Source: Epiperipatus broadwayi | Taxonomy: Eukaryota > Onychophora > Udeonychophora > Euonychophora > Peripatidae | DNA: 64,000 nucleotides | Direction: 5' to 3' | Assembly: GCA_028023455.1 (NCBI GenBank) | Contig: JAQFVV010000277.1 | Location: 1,056,001-1,120,000, forward strand | Part shown: piece after piece, positions 56,001 to 64,000 of the stretch | Position numbering within the stretch: position 1 is the stretch's first letter | How the letters are laid out: each line of letters begins with the position of its first letter | Notes under the pieces: generated by a model | Databases searched by the model: none | Seen by the model: only the letters and a program-made list of their open reading frames with translations | Told to the model about the DNA's origin: nothing | Translations under genes and position numbers: made by a program

Positions 56001-58860
56001 TGGATCATTGGATAATAAATATTGATAAGGTTAGCTGATGGATATTGGAGGATTAGCAGTATTAAAAGTTGCACTTGATTATTATTATGATGATTGCAAG
56101 ATTAATGATTAATAATTTGCTTCAAAATTATATTATTATTATTGTTAAAATGATGTGAAAAGAAACGAAGTAATAGATAACATAGATAAATATTTGTATT
56201 TGATTATAATTAATCTGATATTCTAAGATTCCCATATTATATTAATGATCTTAAAATAACCTCTTACAATATTCAGAAAGATTTTGAAATCAAATTTTCC
56301 AATAATGATTTCTTTATTACCCTGGAAATGAGAACACATATTATAAACATAGTAATATATTTGAGTAATCTATCAAATATACTTTTTTTCTCTTTGATCC
56401 TTCTTCTTGTGGAATTTGGTTCAGTTTTATCATACCCACATTCAAAAAGAGATGTGAATAAAATTCAGTTAGTCTTTAACAATTTTTCTAAATATTATCA
56501 CTTAATAGATAATTGCAGTATGTCTTTTGTATAGGTTTAAAGCTAGAAATCTTATGCTTTAATACAAAGTCATTTCTAAAGATATCATTTCTTATAACAT
56601 GCTTTCAAAACTACATCTTAACTGTTGTCAATATGAAACTTATGACTTATTTTTTCATTGAAAATAGTTGATACTAATACATTAAAATTCTCCATTATTT
56701 TCATCTTTCTATCAATTATCATAATGATTTTGATGAGAAAACCCTATTTTATCCTGACTTAAAGCAAATTTCTAAAGTCTTCAATATGTATATAACATCT
56801 AAATTCTATTACAAATTATTTATGTATTTTTTTCTTTTTCATATTTATTTTTTTATATTTATTGTTTATTTAATATGCATGCAATATGTAGCCTTTGGCT
56901 GTAAATGAAAACGGATTTAATTATTAACATTAGATGCCAATTGCCTCTTTCTTAATGTTCATATGAATGGCAATTTATATATTCCCAAAATTTTGTAAAA
57001 TAGTATTTATATTATTCCTAGATATGACACCTTGATTTTGAACCCATACCCGTTAATATTTTTACTGGACCTTTTATTTGAATAATTATACGAATTGACA
57101 TAAAAAAGAAAATGCATTATTTTTATTTTTCAGTAATCAAAAATAATTTATTTCTTGATCTTAGATTTAATTATAATTTTAATTAAAAGAGTGAATCGGC
57201 TATTAAAAGATTTGCATGGAATTAATATAGACTCAATACGCAGCTAATTATTTCTCTATTATGATTGGCTTCTATAAATTTTAACTAAATTAATAAAATA
57301 TATATACGTATACTTTTTTTTTTAAATAAAATTTTTAAAATCTAAAACATTAAAAGTATATTCTGATTAGGTCATTCTTATTGATCATCATTTTCTTATG
57401 ATTTTATTTTAATCGTTTATCCATTTTGCAGAATTCTCTATTAATTTTATCTATATTTATTGAATTCTTGTAATTGTAACATTCGTTTTTTATGAATAAA
57501 TAATATTTCTTTGCTGTCATTTGGATAAAGATGGGTATCAGTAACGTTTAAGCGGTAGAACACCATGCTAATTGGACAATATACATATTGCTATTGCTAT
57601 TGTACCTTCAGCAATTTTTTCAGTCTAAATAAAATTCAGGATTTTATTGAATAATTCAATAATATTTTTACCTCATTCAAAATATTTTTATATATTTAAA
57701 ATCCTGATCAGACTATAATTAGCTAGAGAATAAATGTGTCCTAACCTGAAATAATCAGAAGTATGTCAATATCATTCTAGGGTCATATTCCTACAGACAT
57801 TGAAACCAAGGTTTACCTTAATTTTGGAAAGCTGGATAACTTCATATCTTATGATTATAAATTATAATTTGTATTGGATGGTGACCAATAGTATAGGAAT
57901 CTACATGTGTTATTTTCATTCTCATTTTCTTTCATTTTTTAACCTGAAGCAAAGTTCACTCATCCTAAATCATATTTCACATAAAGTTTGCAACCATATT
58001 TCCCAAAACATCCATTACTAAACAAATATTTGAATGTCATATGGTAGAAGATGAAAGATGGCTTTATATATCTTTTAAACTAGATACCTTTTTTTTTTGC
58101 TGAAATGATTAAAATTTGAGAAAATTCTATAAGTGGGTGTGTTTGTTTGTTTTTGCAAGTTAATAATTTTTGTAAGAATTAATGATTTAAATGAAGCTTA
58201 ATTGTTATATAATAAATAATCAAATGATAGATTACTTAGAAGTTGTTAAACTATTCCTAATAATGATCAAGTAGGAGTTTCTTCAAATTTAATTCATAGG
58301 AGTGTTTTTTTCATGTCAGTCAAGCAAATTTTTTTATCTAGTCAACTCGTGTGGTTTTATCTTTTGACAATTTAGGATGTCACCTTTTTTACCTAATGTT
58401 GTTTTTTCTAGAAGCATATCTAGCTTGACTCTATTAAGCTTCCTAATGCTGTCAGTGATGTCGGTGGTATGATTTCTTTTTATTCTAGTATACATCTGTT
58501 TATGCTGTTGTCTCTGTAATAACTGTTTTAATGTCCAAATCTTCATCTGAAGTTACGCAATGGCAGAACGCATTTATTAAGAACTTTTTTTTTTCATGCA
58601 CATAGAAGTGTATGCATTTATTATTTTTTTATTATTAGATTATTCCCATAAAAAGACCACTATTCAAATTTAATTTTATAAATTTCATTCTTTGTATTTT
58701 CATCTATGCTATTAATTTGTCGAAAAATCTTATTTTTTTTTTTTCAATTAATTAATACCAGTTTTTATTTTTAAAAAAATTTCATTGAATATTTATCATT
58801 AGCAACAGTCAGTCCAAATGAATGTGGCCATTAAAATATCACATGACTGTCACATGGCTC
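53046..58860. other. Long AT-rich intron-like stretch
   Basis: No gene-like block is seen. AGTTCAAATCCCTCTA at 54608-54623 is a B-box-like SINE end shared with 3541-3556. AGTAACGTTTAAGCGGTAGAAC near 57540-57562 looks like a decayed tRNA A-box region. TTGCCATGGCAA lies near 55230. The short ORFs are AT-rich noise. Confidence 0.35.
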
Positions 58861-59610
58861 CAGTTTACACATTGTTATTTCACCACAGTTGTGCCATCTA
58901 CTGTAAGTTCCAATAACTAATAGATGCCAGATGAGAATGCTTAATAAATCCTATCTAATTCTGCCCTATCCAACATCCCCAAGCTAGTCTCAAACTTGTA
59001 GTTTTCATCAGTGAGGAGCTTTGGATATTGAAACAGAAGTATTATTCTTATATCTTCTTTAATTTTTTTGTATTTCTTCATATATTCATATATATATTAC
59101 CTATAATCAATCTTCACATATATACTTTAATGCAATTTTTTTATAATTTCTTTAATTTCCTAACAGTTTTGACTGTCCTACTTTAATGTAATTTTTTTTA
59201 CAATTTTTTTAATTTCCTAACAGTTTTGACAGTTAAAAAGAAAGAGGAAAGTTATGCAAGTATTCTGATGAAGACTGCAGAACAGTTGAATCTGTTAGGA
59301 AATTAAAGGAATTATAAAAAATTTGCATTAAAGTGTATATGTTGAGATTGATTATAAGTAATATATATATATATATGTGAATATTGAAATAGAGAGGTAA
59401 ATAATAGTTGCTAATGAAAAAGCATATTAAATCCTAATGGTTCAAGGGAATTTTTCTAAGATCCAAAGCTCCTCACTGATGAAAGCCATAAGTTTGAAAC
59501 TTGTCTTGGGATATTAGATAGAAGATTACTGTATAGGGGTGTATTAAGCACTATTATCTGGCATCTATTAGTTGGTAAAGCTATTGTAAAAAAAAGAGTA
59601 TAACCATTTC
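58860..59610. repeat. Foldback element containing a second nested palindrome
   Basis: The outer arms (about 58880-59025 and 59460-59580) pair GTGCCATCTACTGTAAG...ATAGATGCCAG and CATCAGTGAGGAGCTTTGGA with their complements. Inside, an independent palindrome (about 59080-59400) has arms TATATATTACCTATAATCAATCTTCACATATA and TTAATTTCCTAACAGTTTTGAC. A 60-base tandem duplication lies in the left inner arm (ACTTTAATG-AATTTTTTTA...AACAGTTTTGAC twice). Confidence 0.75.
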
Positions 59611-59689
59611 AATTCCAAATAGAATAAAGGAAAGAAAAACACCAGGAATGAGTTTTATGATGATTATGCAAACCAATCTATGAACTGCA

Positions 59690-60470
59690 AATATATCCAC
59701 AAATAGAACATGTTATTGCATTATTTTGTTTATATTTTGCAATGCACTCTTTTAATTTCTTTAGAACAACTTTTTTTTCTGAAAGATTACTACACTGACT
59801 CTCCCATGAAAACATGCTCACATTTATCATAAAATAATTCTTGTAGGAAAAGTTGTAATTTTATAAAAGTAAACTGAATACTATTATACATAGCAAGATG
59901 AAAAACATTAATTGATCTTATGATTGCCTTTGTATTTTACAGAGCATCTATAACTGGAGTTTTTTTAATGTTTTTTTTTACCCTGATAGCAGATCTAAGT
60001 CCCTCTTCTATATAGTAAATTGGATAAAAAACTTTTATATACAACTAAACCAGTTGTAATAATTGTACCACTAAATATTTCTCAAGTATTTTTCATAATT
60101 ATTTAAAAATCCCCTTTTGTGAAAACAATCACATAATCTGCAAATTCCATCCAGCTTAAGTAATTTCCACTTATTCTTAGTCATTTTGCATCTTATTTTA
60201 ATCTACAAAACCCTTTTTGTAAAACAACTTTGAAAGTCTTCAGGAAGAAAGAATCATATTGCTATACACTCTTACAAGAATTAGTCAAATACTTTAATTT
60301 GATCAGTTCTTTATGGATCTGAAAAGATATTATAAAACTTTAATCTTAACAGTAATGTTTATAGGATCAAACACATTTCACATATTTGAAATTAATCTAT
60401 AGAAGTAAGTGATCCAAATGAAATGTCATCATTGAATGGCAGCCTAATTTCAAAATCCAGGGATTCATCA
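59690..60470 (-). pseudogene. LINE reverse transcriptase and tail relic
   Basis: The minus strand at about 60144-60124 reads FADYVIVFTK, a YADD-type catalytic box with the second Asp changed to Tyr. Downstream on the minus strand (59760-60060) the same LINE-tail pattern as in 17140-17790 is seen in fragments. Stops are numerous. Confidence 0.5.
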
Positions 60471-61524
60471 TACTCACTTTTTTGTGTCATCACCTGATGC
60501 TCTCAGTTGAAACTATATATAAATAAAACAATATAAAAATAGTGCATTACAATGTATAAGAAGTGAATTTATCAAAAAAATTTTATATCTACTTTACCAT
60601 ATTGAGATATTCAGCGTGTAGCACTAGATGGCAGTGCAATCGATGTTACTGATTCCCATTTAGTTACATTTAATGTCTTTTGTCTTACTATTTACATAAA
60701 GCTGTGGTGAAAATGATGCACAAGAAGTAAGTTAAAGGAGAAAAACCATGAGCTAATTTCGCTTATCATATAAAATATTGGTCATGTGATATAATAGTCA
60801 ATGCTTTATTCTTGCCACATCTGCAAACCATTCTAAATTTCTAATGAAGTTTTAAACAAAAAATTATAGAATTTTTTTCTGTGGCCATTTTATAGATAAA
60901 TTACTTAGTCTTCCAATTATGGGTTGGAAAATGGGTGACTAGCTGTTTTTGGCTGCCTGATAAAAAATGCAGGTTACTCTGGGTTGATCACATGATTTAT
61001 TGATATGCTGAGCATGAAACAAAAATGTAATTGTAATATGATATGACCTTAATTCCTAATGAAGAACATAACCCTATGAATATTGAGTTTTTGATTTATT
61101 TATTTTACATATAGTAAATAACAGAAAATATTGAATTATGATATTTGTGTTCTGAAATGTTTTTAGAATTGTGAAGTTAAGTAGGTAATCTGCTTACCCA
61201 TTAAAGATAAATGATTTCATAAGTCAAAATACTGTGATAATCCATATTATTTGGAACCTCTCATTAGCATTGCCCTTAAAGCAAAAAAATAGAGTAATCA
61301 GGAAAATTCTATAGACAAATATATAAAATTTCTACAAAATGTTGTTAGTTAGAACATAACTTTAAATTTCATATGTATGAATCTAAAAATTACCAGTTTA
61401 TTTTCCATGCTATTTGATACATTGTATTTTATACTGATATACCTATTATTACAAACAGTTAAATGTATTTCAAAAAAATGTAAAGAGTATGTATTTTTCT
61501 AAAAATCATTTTTAGGTTAGATTA
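60471..61524. other. AT-rich intron-like stretch
   Basis: TGTAGCACTAGATGGCAGTGCAA near 60618 is a remnant of the foldback family. Otherwise nothing is recognised. Confidence 0.35.
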
Positions 61525-62165
61525 CCAGTATGTAACTTGTGGGTCATGACCCTCAAAGGGTAACAGAACAATTGTTAAGGATCATGAAAATTTTGAGAAG
61601 TTCTCATATTGGATAGTAAATTTCTAATTGAAAAAACAAAAACCAGAATATTATTAAAAAATACATGAAAATTGCTCAACTCATTATTGTGTATCTAATT
61701 ACTTTTGTGTTTAAACACTTCCTTCTTTATATTCCAATTCGGTTTGTATATATAGTGCTGCAGAATGGCAATTTGTTTTACATTGATATCATTTATCTTA
61801 TTCTCTCTCAGAGTTTCATTTTTTATGCTATTATCCTTCTAATATTGATATATGGTACAATGTTTTTGATTGTACACATTTTCTAAAATAAGCTAAAAAA
61901 GCTATAATTGTTACAAATCAACAGATCTATTAAGAACCAAGTATTACTATACATTTTTTCTTAATATGCAGTTTTTTTCAAAGATTTTTTATCAAATCGT
62001 ATGTACTGAAATATAATATAAAGTTGTATGTGATAAAATGTCTTTTATTATTGCTATCATTATATGTGCTTATAATAGGATGGTAAAAACATAAAGTGGG
62101 TCACATAAAATTTTAATCTGAGTATGGGGATCATAAGTGTAAAAACAACATTGTATATTACTGGA
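61525..62165. mobile_element. Possible old hAT-like element
   Basis: CCAGTATGTAACTTGTGGGTCATGACCC at the left and GGATCATAAG...TATTACTGG at the right are partly inverted copies. GGGTCATGACCC is typical just inside hAT-type ends. If the right end is at 62165, the flanking 8-mers TTAGATTA and CTAGATGA match at 6 of 8 bases, an aged target-site duplication. No transposase is present. Confidence 0.5.
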
Positions 62166-62686
62166 CTAGATGACAGAAATAGTTTGGTATATAATTGTAA
62201 ACCATTGGTTTGAATACTATTATAAATGTAAATTGCTAATATATAAGTACTGTTCATTGCTTTGCTGAATGATAAGAAGTTATTTGTAAACATGTGATAG
62301 TAATAATTGCACCAATATCTAAATCAGCTTTTCATTTGATCAAAGTAATTTATTAGGGATTTAAAGTTAGCAAGGATCTAGTTATATGCCATGTTTTTAA
62401 AACTTTAATAATGCTCTGAAGTATTTTTAATTGCAACTTTTAATATTGTTATATCTTCCAATATTTTTCTGTATATGTTTTCATAACTATTTCAGTGTTC
62501 TTTGCCTCCTAGTTTATTATAATTATTTTCTATCACCCTCCCCCATGTGATTTTTTAAAAAAAAAAAAAAGTTGTATTGGTATATTTATTGCAAATATGT
62601 GTGTATATATTTATATTTTTGTTTTGTTGCATGAATTATTTCAGTTTGCATGTTGTAGTACATATATTCTGTGTGTTTATTTACAG

Positions 62687-62985
62687 CCTGAAGAAAGGTT
62701 TGCTTGGTCTTCGTGATGACTTCGTTAATACAGTTTTTCTACCTTCTCCCATAATGCTCTTGTAATGTATTTTTGTTTTTTTCTTTTTGTTTTTTTTTTT
62801 AATTTTTTTTTATTAAGTTTTTCATTTTATGTTTTTTTTTCCGCTTTTTTTTTTTTTTACCTTATTTTTTATATTTATTTTTAATTTTTACCCATCTTTT
62901 ATTTTATTTATTTATTTGTTTGTTTTGATCACTTCATTTTTTTATTCGCTTTTCATTTCACTGTTTATCTGAAAAATATAATAAA
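62687..62985 (+). CDS. Possible alternative 3' terminal exon
   Basis: After the acceptor TTTATTTACAG (ends 62686), an open frame of 25 whole codons ends at TAA (62762-62764). The leading C would complete the AC_ codon left by exon candidate 1, so the phase is right. A potential polyadenylation signal AATAAA lies at 62980-62985 in T-rich sequence. No good donor follows the coding part, so it would be a terminal exon. An open run of this length is not rare by chance, so this is a weak call. Confidence 0.25.
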
Positions 62986-63156
62986 ATGTTATTTGTACTC
63001 CACATATCTGTATTTAACAGAGATAAGCTTATTCACATTTCCTTTACTTCTTTTTGTTGATATCTGCACCATCTGTGTCTTCTCTCATTTATTTTATATA
63101 TCTTAAAAATAATATGTTCATATATAAAATAGAAATATCTGCTTTTTTTGTTTCAG

Positions 63157-63203
63157 GCCTAATTTATCTACTGTTGATAGTGATGCTCTAAACCCATATG
63201 GTG
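63157..63203 (+). CDS. Exon candidate 2 of an unrecognised host gene
   Basis: The acceptor TTTTTTTGTTTCAG ends at 63156 and the donor GTAAGT starts at 63204, giving a 47-base exon. Its first base completes the codon left open by exon candidate 1. The frame then reads PNLSTVDSDALNPYG and ends with the first base of another codon. Matching phase, two consensus splice sites and locally lower AT content support a real coding exon. The protein is not identified. Confidence 0.65.
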
Positions 63204-64000
63204 GTAAGTGTATATTATATACCTGTATATTTGTATATGTGTCTGTTGTAGTACATAATTTTATTAACCATTAAGTGCACTATATGGCAAAGTATTTTTA
63301 TCATTTTATTGTTTTTTTTTAACTAATTTTATGTCAAATATCTCATTTTGATTTATTTCTTATCTAAATAATGTATTTGTTTTGTATTTAAAATACAAGC
63401 TCGATTCAGAATATAGTAAAATATATTCTAAGGCAGTACAAAGTTTTATAATAATTATTAACAAATAATTATAATAAAACATAGACTAATAATAACATCA
63501 TTTATGTGTGCCACTAAATTTTTTTATGTGCCACTTCTGGCATGCATGCCATAGGATCACCATAGTGGAACTAGTTTGACTTATGGCATTTGATATTATG
63601 TATTGTAACAGTATAGAAAAAGTGGTTCCACAAGTTGGGTAGCAATTATAACTGTATGGAAAATAAGGGCTAATAAGAGAGAATATGTGGGTTACAATGT
63701 CTCACAATTAGGTAGCCATTTGTAACACTACACTACAATTAAGGCTAAATTATGAGGAGATAAAAACCATCATCATCTCAAAATAAACAAAATTTAAAAT
63801 TAAATGTAAAAGTAATGAACATGAGATATCAGCACAGAACTAACTATCAGCATTACACAAAAGTATCATCATGAATGATCAATAATGGTCTACTATAGAC
63901 CAGGCTAATTATTTACCCACTGTCAGATCTAGGGCAGGAATTTAAGCAATAATTATCTGGATACACCTATTTAGGTACTCCATCAAAATTCAACAATAAG
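63204..64000. other. Intron-like AT-rich sequence to window end
   Basis: This follows the donor at 63204. No further exon is seen before the window ends. Confidence 0.4.

Overview
This window is AT-rich (roughly three quarters A+T by eye) metazoan nuclear DNA, mostly intronic or intergenic. There are no bacterial-style operons, rRNA genes or CRISPR arrays, and almost every open reading frame is short and accidental. The repeat content (RTE-type and Tx1-like LINE relics, tRNA-derived SINE heads, hAT-like non-autonomous elements, very many long foldback palindromes, long AT and ATT microsatellites) fits an invertebrate. A cephalopod mollusc is my best guess, held weakly because no diagnostic host gene is recognisable.

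The only host-gene evidence is on the + strand. Two short exon candidates have good splice sites and matching codon phase (47531-47581 and 63157-63203). They would be separated by an intron of about 15.6 kb, which may hold an alternative 3' terminal exon near 62687. The protein is not recognised.

Layout: 1-8800 holds foldback elements, a small RTE-LINE fragment and a tRNA-like retroposed sequence. 8820-10990 is a less AT-rich block of unknown origin, followed to 13900 by homopolymer-rich sequence. 14940-19090 has two decayed 3' ends of one LINE family. 19755-24735 has more foldbacks, a tRNA-derived SINE and an RTE relic. 26032-30756 and 40660-45350 are two direct copies of a 4.7 kb unit carrying a coiled-coil ORF, now broken in both. 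Between them lies a nearly full-length two-ORF LINE (30939-36441, minus strand) bounded at both ends by ATT microsatellite, then foldbacks, an hAT-like element and a small tandem array resembling a primer-binding site. 45715-46203 is a second copy of the hAT-like element. 49-64 kb is intron-like sequence with foldbacks and LINE debris.

The two most notable items are the 4.7 kb unit, which has LTR-like TG...CA ends and primer-binding-site-like sequence at one copy yet carries a long ORF internally, and the LINE, which appears to sit inside an (AAT)n microsatellite. Coordinates of repeat ends are read by eye and are approximate.
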